Source: Clonostachys chloroleuca (Eukaryota > Ascomycota > Sordariomycetes > Hypocreales > Bionectriaceae). From it: a stretch of 64,000 nucleotides of DNA. The stretch covers positions 25,234,001 through 25,298,000 of the forward strand of contig JBANAY010000003.1 of assembly GCA_037952775.1 (NCBI GenBank). Direction: 5' to 3'. Position 1 is the stretch's first letter, and each line of letters starts with the position of its first letter. The notes beneath the pieces are model-generated. The model was not told the DNA's origin, did not search any database, and saw only the letters and a program-made list of their open reading frames with translations. Below are positions 1 through 10,851 of this stretch, one piece after another. A program made the translations under genes and the position numbers.

Positions 1-899
1 AATGGGGGCGAAAAACCTTTTATTGCTTTCCCGTAATGGGCCGTCAAACAAGAACCGGAAGGACCTTTTAAGGCGACTTAGAACTTCAGGGGTTGACGTA
101 AAGGTATTAACATGTGATGTCAGTGAGGCATCACATCTTGAAGCAGCACTAGCATCTTCATCAATATCTTCTGTCAGACCTAGACTTTTTTTATCTGTAT
201 CTCTTCTGTCGTGGGCATAATTGGATCCCGAGGGCAGAGCAATTACAACTCCGGCAATACATTTCAAGATGCTTTCATGCATTATAGGCGTAGTATTGGG
301 CTCCCAGGCACAAGCACTAACCTCAGTCTAGTCACAGATATCGGTGTGGCCACCGAGAAAATGAAGCATTTCAACTTCTCAGTAGCGGAGGCCTCGTAGG
401 TATGACCGAACAGCATGTACTAATTGTAGTGCGTGCGGCTATGGCTCAGCAGACGCCCTCAAAATTCATCATTGGTATCTCTCGTCAGTCTCATTTCAAA
501 CGAGCCGATATTCCCGAGCCGTGCTGGCTAGCCGAAGCTCGCTTCCTCCCACTCAAAGCCGACAGCGAACACGGTCAAGATTCACAGGGCAACGGAGATC
601 AGAATTTCGAAGCAGAGCTTTCTACGGTGTCTTCGCTGGCTTCGGCCGTCGAAATTGTTCTCACACGTATAATGCAGAGGCTGGCCAAATTGACGAATCG
701 TGCCCTGGAAGACCTGGACTCGAGTCAGCCGCCTTCTGTGTACGGAGTTGACAGCCTTGTCGCGGTCTAGTTGCGAAATTGGATTTCTACCCAGCTCAAG
801 AATAATGTGTCCATATTCGAGATTGTGGGCAAGCGTTCGATTGCCGAATCGGCAGCAAACATTGCATCCCAGTCGTCATACTTGCCTCAAGGAGTATAA
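1..899 (+). pseudogene. Decayed 3' end of a reducing type I polyketide synthase (KR-ACP)
   Basis: The stretch reads as the C-terminal end of a fungal highly reducing polyketide synthase, continuing from outside the window. About 2-170 encodes the front of a ketoreductase (GAKNLLLLSRNG), then roughly 60 residues of the usual domain are missing. Around 205-396 the KR end resumes in another frame ([20 protein letters not shown]). From 402 a third frame gives the KR-ACP linker and the acyl-carrier motif GVDSL, whose serine would carry phosphopantetheine. A TAG at 768-770 interrupts the ACP just after the motif; the reading then continues (LRNWISTQL) to a stop at 897-899. Frame changes near 205 and 400 plus in-frame stops make it non-functional. 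The domain assignment is firm. What the intact enzyme made cannot be said. Confidence 0.85.
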
Positions 900-2149
900 C
901 CACTCAGTACAGGTTACGGGCTTACACATCTGCGGTTCGCACACAACTCATCATTGGCTGTGGTTTTTGAAAGGAGTCCATACAGCTAGGTTTTCTGGCC
1001 TTGTTTTCTAACTTTCACGCCACCGGCATGCCATATCTTTAGTTCCTACACTTTCGAGTTCGAAACGTTAAGTCAGGAATCTGATCGGCAGTTCCCACGC
1101 CTGCACCAGCAAAGTACTGGGGTGAACCAGCTGATTAAAGGCGCCCCCGCCTCTCAACGCACTATTAGTGCTCACTCTGGCACCAAGTTGCACCTCCAAA
1201 TGTTTGACACCTCCAAATCTTTGTCACCTATATACGGAAGAGAAAGAGAATATTAAGTTTAACAACAATGAAGCTACCAGGGCCCGACAACTCAGCGCAA
1301 TGAATACGAAAGCTTGAAAATATAGCCTTTCCTAGTCCGCCCAATATATCGTCCCGTAATTTAAGTTTATCAACCGCGGCGAGGGCGCTAGAATCAAAAT
1401 GGAAGCGCTATACATCTTTATCACAGGTACTAGCTGTTAAGAATATAAATATAATGCTAAGAAACAGCGTCTGAAAACATCCAGCATCAGCGATCCAGAT
1501 ATTATCACAAAGGTCAATAAAAAGCCTCCTTACAGAAATCCAATCAACATAGCAGAGGAAATTAAGTTTGCAAAAATCTAGCTTTCATAGCGAGTTTGAT
1601 ACACACCAAACGAGTTTACTACGCGCCGGCTGCCCGTAAGTATTACCCAAGAACACAAAAACCTATGTCCAAACCTGGATTCCGCCGTCAGGAACAGCGT
1701 CCGGAACGGTCATCCTTTATCGAGATTTTAGTTCATTTTATCTACGCTGGGCTGGACTTTTATCTACAGGATCAGCTCCTAAGCCTATATAAAATCAGCC
1801 GGAGACTAAAGAACTCTCCCGCCAGCCACTCGGGTCAAAAAGCGATTAGCCCATTCTAAGCAAAATTTTACAAGGCCTCAAGCTGTGGGCTTACACTGGG
1901 TTGGCTGGCTAACTATTGGACCCAGATTCATTCCTATCCCAATCAGCTCTTTGTTTTAGCTCCTATATGTCAAAAGCCTCCACCGAGCTGTATTGTTACC
2001 ATTAGTTGGTTCGAGGAGCGGGTGGTATCGGTGGTGATCTTTTTATCTCCGATTATACCAAAACCCTAGGTAGACAGCGGTCTAATATATCCTTGCCGGC
2101 CGATATGATCGATTGAGCATTAATAACTTTTTTTGCTTTGACTCATCCT
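900..2149. other. Intergenic, no gene recognised
   Basis: Mixed-composition sequence after the polyketide synthase remnant. Short open frames occur (for example 1596-1859) but none has a recognisable domain, conserved motif or convincing splice context. It may hold further degraded remains of the same locus. Confidence 0.5.
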
Positions 2150-2430
2150 ATGGCAGTTTAGCGACTTATAATGGATAAGGGTCTCGGGTAGGTCAGGGAT
2201 GTAACCAATCAGAGTCGTTCTGAGTGGGACGATCAGGTTTTTCTGGCACGTGTACTAGTCACAATAAAGGCGGTAGCAATTATGTTAATCACTGTCTAAG
2301 ACAGTGTTTTTTTTTTTAGGTAAGAAATGAATATATGTAAAAAATAGGAGACTCACTGAGGCTCACTGGTGATCCGTGGCAACTCACTCGTGATTGGCGA
2401 AAGAAAGTGGGACACTCCACGTGACGGCCC
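2150..2430 (-). repeat. Diverged gypsy LTR relic that escaped RIP
   Basis: Read along the plus strand, this stretch aligns with the reversed LTR at 60377-60753. Shared blocks occur in the same order: GGGTCT(a/c)GGGTAG, AATCAGAG, TTCTGAGT, ACGATCAGGTT, then ACTGTCT, an AATATAT block and CTCACTGGTGATCC against CTTACTAGTAATCT. Here CA and TG survive where the other copies have TA, so this copy was not heavily RIP-mutated. Edges are approximate because the outer LTR parts are missing or too diverged. No internal retrotransposon sequence was recognised next to it, so it is probably a solo or truncated LTR. Confidence 0.65.
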
Positions 2431-3916
2431 GTCGTCGGTGATAACGCACATATGCTGTTTTCCACACCTACCTAGCCAGCACCTCACTCCCTCCAATATC
2501 CATATCAAAGCTAAAGCTAAGCGCAATAGAATAATAGAAATAAGCCGCTGCCATGCGATAGAACCAGGAGGTGGCGGACAATCTATTCAGCCAGCTGCTG
2601 TCTTGTAATAGCTCCCCCTAGAACCAGATCTTCTACATCTTCATTTAAATAGGTTAGGAGGTATAACTTTCTCTAGCAGTACTAATTTCGCTATAGCCTA
2701 TAGTACGTCTGTTTTCTTCCCTTTCCTCTCTATTCCCTAGTGAGTGCCATTACCATCGCCCTAGTATTCTCTCAAATAGGCCAACGGGGATGGATTGATC
2801 ATCTTACCCTATCGTGTTCACTCTCAGAATAGGGCGCTCTCTTCACTTCACTCACACTACTCCGTGCTAACCAGCTCTGCTCTAGTTATCCATACTATTC
2901 CAGACCTCATAAGCAAATTAATCCGCCCCTTCAAGCCACCGCGAAATACCCTGGCGGGTGACGCAGCCATCACCATCATCATCCAATGCCTTATCAACCG
3001 GCTCATTGAGTCAATCCTCATCACCACAGATCTAGCTAAACAGGTCATCCCACCCCACCACTGGCTATTCCTCCTTGACGAGCCGCCGCCGCTGAAGTTC
3101 TTTTCCAACCCATTCATACAGGCCCTAAGGGACTTTAGGATAGCCCTCCTAAGCTTCACCCTCTTTTAGCCCCTTTCCGTCGGCGTGCTGACCGAGCTGG
3201 GCAGTACTAGTGTCGACGCCCGTACTGGTCATGGTTTGGCTGGTCAAGGGCGGGTGGGAGGGCACCTTTGTCCACGGACGCCCCGGGGTTTGATTTCGCA
3301 AGAAAAGCAGTTTGAGATTGTTTTCATGCGCCGCATTCCTTTCGATCTGTCTTTGGATCTTGTCACAATTGGCACTTTGCAAGCGCAGCATTAAGCGGCG
3401 CTGGCGATTATTTGGAATTTTGGAACCAGTGTTCAGGGGTTTTGTGGGGTGCAAATTCTATGGCGTACATACCTCTAATAGCGAAACGGGATCATCTCAT
3501 TCTTGAGCGACGCAAACGGTGAAAGGTATGGACATGGCGAGCATTACGATAGATGACCGATCATATAATTCACTCATCAGCGCGTCGCAGAATCCAAAGT
3601 TTGATAATCACAGAAGCAATCGCAGTTTAACATTGGATGTCGTACATTTTGAGGGTTTGATAACCAACTAGCTTGAAAGAGATTATTAACATAAAGTCTA
3701 GCACACAACTTCTATATAGGATAGCATAGCGCGTTGGGAATGCAAAAAGATTGGCAAAGAACTGCTAATATATAAACCACCATCTAGCCTGCCCCTACTG
3801 TTCTAATAAGAGAAAGGCATTTGTACAGCACTTGCAATCCCCCTCTGTGGCAAGTCTACTGCTTGAATACCTTAGACAGGGAACTCCCCGCTGAGTGGCG
3901 CTGGTTAGTCGTATTC
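2431..3916. other. Intergenic, open frames of doubtful coding value
   Basis: Overlapping open frames on both strands (2795-3169 plus; 2857-3159 and 3149-3454 minus) have no recognisable domain and oppose each other, so none is called as a gene. The downstream part, about 3530-3900, is moderately AT-rich and precedes the 3' end of the minus-strand cysteine-modular gene. Confidence 0.4.
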
Positions 3917-6112
3917 TTACAAAAGGGCGTTTTTCAAGCAATCGACAACACTGCTTCCAGATTCCGCCGTGGTCGAGAGACAAGTTAACGCCCCGCCAAC
4001 AGCAAAGGGACCAAGCGCCGCGACGCAAAGCGGAATGTCCACGATAAGCTTCGCTGCATCATCATTCTCGAGGTTGGAGCATGCGGGGGGCAACTCTGCG
4101 ATGCAAGTCTCCTTGAAGGCATTCAGGAGACAATTGACAATATCGCTGCCTACTGAACTGACTGAGATGGAGGTAGTGACTAAGCACTGCGCTGCGTTAC
4201 CTACGCCATATGCCCCAAGGGAAGCAAGGCAGGTTGGAATGGCTGTAATGAGCCCCAGCCCATTGCTGTTCTGAAGATCACTGCAAGTTGGAGGGAGCTG
4301 AGTAACGCAGGTCTGTCCCCCGGTGCTCGGGGTACAAGAGTCACCACCCCCATTGCTCGATCCAGGCGATGAAAGGCCGAGGGCCGTCTCGAGGCAGCTA
4401 ACGACTCCTGTGCCGGTTGAAGAATCGGTAATTGAAGAGGAAGAGAGGCAGGTGAGAGCTGAACCAACTGCAAACGGGCCCAGCTTCAGTGTACATATAG
4501 CAAGATCTGGTACAAGAGCGAGTCCGGTCTTGCTCTTCAGGTTTTCGCATTCCTGGGGGAGGGTATTGATACAGCGGCCCTCAAATGCGGTGGTCAGACA
4601 GTTGATAATATCACTTCCGGCAGTAGATATATTGATACTAGACGTAGTCAGACAAGTCGCGACGTTACCAACAGCAAATGGGCCCAGCGCCGCAAGACAC
4701 AAGGGAACAGCCGGGATGAGAGCAAGTCCTTTGAGCGACTCAATTTGGCTACAAGCTTGAGGAAGCGCCGTCACACAAGCTGACTGAGTGGGAGAAACGG
4801 CTGGAACGCAGCTGGTGGGTGGCGACGTTCCGGAAGGCGATGTGTCAGAAGGCAACGTGCCAGAAGGCGATACGCCAGAAGGCAACGTGCCAGAAGGCGA
4901 TATGCCGGAAGGCAATATGCCAGAAGGCAGTGTGTCGGAAGGGGATATGCCAGAAGGCGACATTCCGGGACGGGAACTTGTTCCAGTAAGCCCATCACCG
5001 CCACCACTTCCGGTGCCCGCGCCTGCGTCTGGGGAAGAGGTGGGTTGTGAATTATTTCCCGCTCCAAGATCACCACCAGGGCCCAGTCCTTTACCGTCAC
5101 TAAACCCAGGAATATTCCCGTCCCCAACTACAACAATCGGAGAACCGCCAGGGATAGGCTCCCCGCTAGGCCCTGTAGGTAAGAGTGTCCTTGTTGGTGA
5201 GCTGGAATCACCGCCAGGTAGTGTAATTGTTGAAAGATCCTTGTCAAACCCCGGCGTGCCGATGACAACAGCAGCGGGCTCTCCAGGGCGTTGAGGAGGT
5301 AGGGTCACCCTTGGGCCATCAAGCTCAGCTCCGGGGAGTAGGATTGTCTTGAGCCCATCAGGGCCCAGTCCGTTACCGTCACTAAACCCAGGAACATCCC
5401 CGTCCCCAACTACAACAATCGGAGAACCGCCAGGGATAGGCTCCCCGCTAGGCCCTGTAGGTAAGAGTGTCCTTGTTGGTGAGCTGGAATCACCGCCAGG
5501 TAGTGTAATTGTTGAAAGATCCTTGTCAAACCCTGGCGCACCGATAACAACGGTAGCGGGCTCTCCAGGACGTTGAGGAGGTAGGGTCACCCTTGGTCCA
5601 TCTAGCTCAGCCCCGGGGAGTATGATTGTCTCAAGCCCATCAGGGCCGATGTAGGCGTTGGCGGTTGGTTCAACTGGCTCACAAATGATGACGGTGCCTG
5701 TACAGACAGCACATTCTGGGTGAACAGTCGAAACAGTAGGGTATGGCCCGTAGCCCTTCTTTGTTGTCATTGTTACGAACTCGGCATCGTTCGGCTCATA
5801 ATGAATAACTGTGGCATGACAATCGCTGCATGCAGGAGCAATGGTCTCATTCCAGCCCTCAGGGGCATGAGTTGGCAGTGTGAGAGTAACTGGGGGCGGA
5901 GTGGAACAAGCGGTGGCCTGAGCAGTGGTCTGTGGCGGGCATTGGTTGTAACACGCCCCGAATTCTAGGTATATCATACTGGTAACCTCAACAGTAACGA
6001 TATCTGGGTACTGCTGATATTCGGATTTCCCAGCTAGTGCACGACCAGTCAGGAGCGATGCCAGGCCAGCTGTCCAAGACATGGCTTGAATGAGATTGAT
6101 GCCTTTTGCCAT
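3917..6112 (-). CDS. Secreted Pro/Ser/Gly-rich protein with four cysteine modules
   Basis: A single uninterrupted frame of 731 residues. Residues 1-27 look like a signal peptide ending at ALA-G, so the product is probably secreted or wall-associated. Residues 50-150 are Cys-rich. Residues 157-250 and 251-344 are two near-identical 94-residue repeats (IILPGAELDGPRVTLPPQ, then GGSPIVVVGDG). About 380-445 is a degenerate five-residue PSGxx repeat. From about 450 to the end come four related modules of about 65 residues with five cysteines each, built round CxxxLPxxC, a PxC, LGPFAVGxxxTCL and a final CL; modules 1-2 and 3-4 look like a duplicated pair. There is no GPI-type hydrophobic tail. A role as wall protein or adhesin is inference; I do not recognise a named family. 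Confidence 0.85.
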   Translation of the reverse strand: MAKGINLIQAMSWTAGLASLLTGRALAGKSEYQQYPDIVTVEVTSMIYLEFGACYNQCPPQTTAQATACSTPPPVTLTLPTHAPEGWNETIAPACSDCHATVIHYEPNDAEFVTMTTKKGYGPYPTVSTVHPECAVCTGTVIICEPVEPTANAYIGPDGLETIILPGAELDGPRVTLPPQRPGEPATVVIGAPGFDKDLSTITLPGGDSSSPTRTLLPTGPSGEPIPGGSPIVVVGDGDVPGFSDGNGLGPDGLKTILLPGAELDGPRVTLPPQRPGEPAAVVIGTPGFDKDLSTITLPGGDSSSPTRTLLPTGPSGEPIPGGSPIVVVGDGNIPGFSDGKGLGPGGDLGAGNNSQPTSSPDAGAGTGSGGGDGLTGTSSRPGMSPSGISPSDTLPSGILPSGISPSGTLPSGVSPSGTLPSDTSPSGTSPPTSCVPAVSPTQSACVTALPQACSQIESLKGLALIPAVPLCLAALGPFAVGNVATCLTTSSINISTAGSDIINCLTTAFEGRCINTLPQECENLKSKTGLALVPDLAICTLKLGPFAVGSALTCLSSSSITDSSTGTGVVSCLETALGLSSPGSSNGGGDSCTPSTGGQTCVTQLPPTCSDLQNSNGLGLITAIPTCLASLGAYGVGNAAQCLVTTSISVSSVGSDIVNCLLNAFKETCIAELPPACSNLENDDAAKLIVDIPLCVAALGPFAVGGALTCLSTTAESGSSVVDCLKNALL
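4815..4975 (-). repeat. 15-bp minisatellite encoding PSGxx
   Basis: Degenerate 15-base units (plus-strand core GAAGGCRAYRTGCC) are repeated about ten times inside the cysteine-modular gene and encode a flexible PSG-type linker. Such in-frame arrays readily change copy number. Confidence 0.85.
5081..5644 (-). repeat. 282-bp in-frame tandem duplication
   Basis: Two adjacent 282-bp units (5363-5644 and 5081-5362) encode the two 94-residue repeats of the cysteine-modular protein. The block GTGTAATTGTTGAAAGATCC starts at 5221 and again at 5503, exactly 282 bases apart. Very few differences separate the copies, so the duplication is recent or homogenised by conversion. Confidence 0.9.
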
Positions 6113-8777
6113 TTTGATCTATGTCTGCTGGAAGGTGTTCTATGATTGGGTGACTAGAAGCAAGTGAATGATGGCCGATGTGTGCAAACTAGAGGTATTG
6201 GACATCTTGGGGATATTGAGTAGTGTTTAAATAGTCTGAATGGAGCGTACTGAATCTGCACCTGGAAAGGAAAATAATGTTGCATTCCAAAAAGTGAAGG
6301 ATAGAAATTTCCAGTAGCCTGTCCTTGGAATTCGGCTTCCAAAGAAAGGCAATATCCCAGCTGCGTGGAAGGATTTTTCAGTCTTTTCCTCCCTTGTTGT
6401 GGTTCAGTTCAGCTGTCTTCTCTCATTTTCAGGTGTTATAAGATTTTTTTTTGCCCAGCACTTGGCTGATTCTCATGGGGCATAATTCGGCATGCAATTT
6501 CCTTGAAGCCGGGAGATTATCTAAGCAGCGTCTAAGAAAAATGCCTCGCACGAAATGAGCGATTCAAATTAAGACTTCATTAACCATAGGGGATAGGAAT
6601 TGCCTGGGCCCACCAACTAGTCATGGAGGAATTCAAAGATATGCGGCTTCCTCGGCGGCAAGAGTCCAGAACATCATATAAGACACGAGTGGACTGATGT
6701 TGGAAGTGACAAAGTGCTACTTGAGTTTGATGTTTGGAAGTAGCTTTTGAGGAAGAGGGTCGCGGGGGCTGTAGAGTGTGGAGGATCTCGGTAACTGTAG
6801 AAGCTTGGATCATGACGGGGGGGCACTTAAGGTACGATCTAGTACTGAAACTTCTCTGGTACGATGAAATATTCAGTAAACAAAGAGAGGTAAAGGAAAA
6901 AAAGGGGAGAGGGAGACAGGAGCGAAAGGAAGGGGATAAGCAACGCGCGTTGAGCCTGTGCGCGCCTGGCAGAATCTTCACTTCAACACACCCTTCCAAA
7001 GGGCCTTATGCAATTGGCTTGACTGCTTAATCTGCTCTACTCGAAGCTGAAAAAATAGTACGGAGTGAACTGGCAGCTTCAAAGGTGGAAAATGAACGCC
7101 CCTTTTTGTGCCATTTGTGAGTCACCGGACACATACTTGTAGCTCTAGCTTTGCGTTTATCCTCGATAATAAAGTTAAGTGACTGGTCCCCGTGGAAGAA
7201 AGAACTTAATGACAGGATGGAGGCTTATCTAATGCGTGTGGGTGCCATGACTTAATCTGCCATCAAATGGTTACCTGGCGAGAGCAATCAGCTGGAGAGA
7301 CACGCAACGCCCACTTCCAGCTTCCAACGTGACGAAAGAGCACAGCACTCGCCTGAGACCTCTGATATCTGGTGCGCGCCCTTTTATTTCTTTCTTCCAT
7401 TTTTCAATTCAGTTTCTCTTCTGTAGCTAAAGAGACAACTGAGCAATATCAATCTGTAGCGCGTCATTAAATGGTCGTGAAGACCGGGCTGGGATAGCGC
7501 AACTCTTGAACTTCTAAGAGAATCGGCTTCCTCCTATGACATCGCCTTTAAGACTGTAATGGCTTTTCGGCTAATACACCTGTTAATTACTTAATGACGG
7601 CATGCTTTTAAGTATACCCTCAAGCAGACCCCTTTGGCGATCAAGTTCTGTTCACGCTCAATGTTGATGGCTAGCCACCCAGCATGCTAGATATCCCGTC
7701 ATGTCCTTTATATTGTGCGCTATTCTAAGTCCACACTCATGTGAAGGATGAGACTTCATATAACGGAGTAAAAACTTTATGGCGGGAGAATTCCTATACT
7801 GTTGACAATTTCCAGCCAGTACAGCGAGTGACGTCTCTCCAACCAGGTCGCGTCGTTGGTGACACCTTCTTCAGTGGCCACTCTTCTCATAAAGGACAAT
7901 GACAAGAGGAACGTTGGCACTCGTTTCGGTATTAATATTCGGCTATTGATCTCGTCTCTCCGCCCCTTGTAAAGATTTGCGTAATACGGAAATGGAGGCA
8001 TTGAGTATTGATATTGTGAGGTGGGTTTAATATGTTTAATATGTATTGCGGTGTCGGACTCTTTGGCCAGCTAAATGTTTGAGACAATGAAAAATGTATG
8101 ATATTTCATATTTTGCATTCTAATTACCACAAAGTGAAGTCCAGCCCATGCACAATAGCTGTCTTATTCCCTGATCCCGGCTCGGTCCTTCGCGCTCGGT
8201 TTTCGCATCCGACAAGTCGGATCGCAGCCTGTTATCCCCTGTGTAAGCCAGTTGCAGATCGGTTAGTACGGTGCAATGGCTTATTAAAGAACATTGACCA
8301 ATTAGAAGCTGCCAATCTGTAAGCCTTGGGCCTTCTTCAGTGCCCGGTTGGTTCCCTACAGGGTTGATTTCCTTCAACTTGATCGGAGAGGGTGGAGATA
8401 AAACCGAGCTTGCGATTTGATGGCCAGCCTCTTGGCTTGATAGTAAAGTGTTTATTAATCATGGGCTTTACCCTAAGGAGAGGATGGCGCCAGCTGGTCG
8501 CTCCTCGCTGGCGTGCTGACGGCTGATAAATCATCAGCAAGCGTGGAGGAATCTCGCTCCCCGGCGCCCGCGCGGCAATTACGAGATCAAGCCAAGCTGA
8601 AGAAGTGGGGGAGGATTAAAGCTCCCGCCAGACGCTTTGATACTGGCTCTCGCTTGGGCGGGGGTGTTGTTTCTGTATCTGGCATGCATTCTTAACTCTC
8701 AGATATATTCTCGTTATCCCCCCTCAGTCCTCATTCCGTTCATCAACCTGAACATCCACGAGAGTTATCCAGCAATC
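6113..8777. other. Long intergenic region between divergent genes
   Basis: About 2.7 kb separates the minus-strand cysteine-modular gene from the plus-strand FAD monooxygenase, so it holds both promoters. A purine-rich run lies at about 6885-6945. The pyrimidine-rich, ATG-free stretch just before 8778 suits the 5' leader of the monooxygenase. No gene or RNA was recognised. Confidence 0.5.
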
Positions 8778-9956
8778 ATGGCTTCTACCAAACCCGTTCT
8801 CATCTCTGGCGCGGGCCTTGCCTCGCTCCTACTCGCCCAGTCATTGCGCCTGTCCAATATCCCATTCCGCATATTCGAGCGTGATGCATCCCTGGTCTTT
8901 CGCGCCCAGGGCTACCGGCTGCGGCTCTCTACCGAGGGTCTAGATGCTATTGAATCCGTCCTCGACCCACCCACCTGGAAACAATTCTGGGACAAGTGCG
9001 GCAAGACCGCCGGGCTGGGCTTCGCGGCTTACAATGCAGTCACCGGAGAGCAGACGGAGCACAAGGTGGCCGAGAATCTGTCCTCGCGGGATGGAAAGGT
9101 CGTCGGCATCAGCAGAGGCGACATGCGCAAGATCTTCGCCTCCGGATGCGACGAGTTCATTGAGTGGGGAAAGAAGGTGACAGGCTACGAGCTGACAGCA
9201 GATGGTGTGCAGGCCGTCTTTGACGATGGCACCAAGTCCCTAGAGGGCTCCATGCTCATTGGCGGTGAGGGAATCTACTCCAAGGTTGCCAAGCAGCTCT
9301 CCGGTGGCAAGCTCAAGGTCTACGATACTGGGGCCCGTGGTATCCATGGACAAGCACCCACAACTGCCTTCAAGGGTCTTGGCGAGGGCGTGTTCCGCCT
9401 TTACGATGAGACCAGTCACGAGAGCGGCTCTGTCTTCCTCATCACAAACGTCCGACCCGGTGATATGGACGACCCTAATATCGAGTTTGGCTGGACAATT
9501 GGCGGCCAGCCGGGTGTTATTGAAGCCCCCAACAATGATTTCAGCATCGTTGGTAAACCAGCAGCCGATATCGCTAAGAACCTTACCAAGAGTTGGAATG
9601 CCAAGTTCAAGCCCCTATTCGACAACATGAACGAGGGCGAAGCTGCTTTCTGGAAGATCACCTGCTCCACTCCCAGCGGTGTCCCCGAGTGGACAAACGA
9701 TCCTCGAGTCACGGTCATTGGAGATGCAGCGCACTCCATGACCCCAGCTGGAGGCATCGGGGCCAACACTGCTGTCAGAGATTCCGCACTTTTGGGGCGA
9801 CTTCTCAAGGAAGCTGGCGGCTATCGGCCAGGACTGACGGCTGAGTATGAGAAGGAGATGCGGGTATATGCTAGTGAGGCTGTGAAGACGAGTTATGGGA
9901 CTGCCACTCAGGCATTTGGAATTAAGATTGACGAAGAAACCTCGGCTACGGTATAA
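8778..9956 (+). CDS. FAD-dependent monooxygenase
   Basis: Intronless 392-residue flavoprotein of the PHBH/salicylate-hydroxylase-like class A monooxygenases. The N-terminus has a beta strand and the dinucleotide motif GAGLASLLLAQSLR at about residues 11-24, with the ribose-binding acid in FRIFERD. Near the C-terminus, VTVIGDAAHSMTPAGG is the second FAD motif (GD), followed by GIGANTAVRDSALLGRLL. The ATG at 8778 was chosen because the Rossmann strand starts right after it; the frame extends upstream to 8637 but that part is unlike the family. The substrate is unknown. It lies about 8 kb from the polyketide synthase remnant, so it could be a leftover tailoring enzyme, but nothing proves this. 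Confidence 0.9.
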   Translation: MASTKPVLISGAGLASLLLAQSLRLSNIPFRIFERDASLVFRAQGYRLRLSTEGLDAIESVLDPPTWKQFWDKCGKTAGLGFAAYNAVTGEQTEHKVAENLSSRDGKVVGISRGDMRKIFASGCDEFIEWGKKVTGYELTADGVQAVFDDGTKSLEGSMLIGGEGIYSKVAKQLSGGKLKVYDTGARGIHGQAPTTAFKGLGEGVFRLYDETSHESGSVFLITNVRPGDMDDPNIEFGWTIGGQPGVIEAPNNDFSIVGKPAADIAKNLTKSWNAKFKPLFDNMNEGEAAFWKITCSTPSGVPEWTNDPRVTVIGDAAHSMTPAGGIGANTAVRDSALLGRLLKEAGGYRPGLTAEYEKEMRVYASEAVKTSYGTATQAFGIKIDEETSATV

Positions 9957-10851
9957 TGTGATATCCTTAGAATAATAAAGGCGAAGAGTTGGCATTACTT
10001 TGGTAGAAAACACGACGGGTTAGACTACAGAATACAAGTACCTGAGAGTCAGAACTGTGCAGAATTTCCAAGCAATTAATATTTATTGTAAGGGCGAATA
10101 TGACGAAACAGAGTTAGAAATGCTTTTTTAACCCTTTCCTCGTCAATTTTAATGAGCCACAATGTGGTATAGACAACAGGAAAAGCTCAATTTTTTCGTT
10201 TCTTTTCTTTCTTCGCATTTAGAGTGTGAAGATTGATATACCTGTTTTTCGGCGATTTGTGAGAGGTGTTTCCAGCCGCGATAGTCGACGAGAAGAACGA
10301 GAAACGTTTGACCCCAACTCAGTGCATAGACGGCTATGAGAATGTCGGAATGGTATGTAAATTATTCTGCTGGTGAAAGTCAAGAATGTTTAAATATAGA
10401 TCCCCTTCAGGTTTATTTGCAACACATGGCAAGGTGAGTTTCTTGTTTCAGAAACAAGGTTGACCACTACTGTCAAAGGGTTCTGCAATCTTCTCAATAC
10501 GGTATTGCTTATCTCAAAACGATCTCCATTGCTGAGAAACCATCCAATTCTGCACTGCCGGCCTATTCCGATATCATTTCCTAGACGAGAGCATTCGGAA
10601 GCATGCGCCCATTGGACCCATCACCAAGGAACCCTGTCGTTCGATCCCAGCCAATCGCTATTGTGGTGCCCCTGCCCTTAATACTCGCCTGCGACAAATC
10701 CCCCTTGAAAATGGTTCGTTATTTTCATGGCATCATAAAGTCGCGTATAAGTCATACTTCTTACTGCTGCGCAACACCATTTGTGGTTTTGTAAACTTTA
10801 AATTTGTCGAATACAGCTTTCCAAAAAGTGATTTAGAAAGCCATTGACGCC
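9957..10851. other. Intergenic
   Basis: Moderately AT-rich spacer. Small frames at 10460-10681 and 10603-10794 show no recognisable domain and overlap each other in different frames. Confidence 0.5.

Noticed and set aside
2795..3454. Overlapping open frames on both strands as possible small genes
   Set aside because: No recognisable domain, start context or splice signal, and the frames oppose each other.
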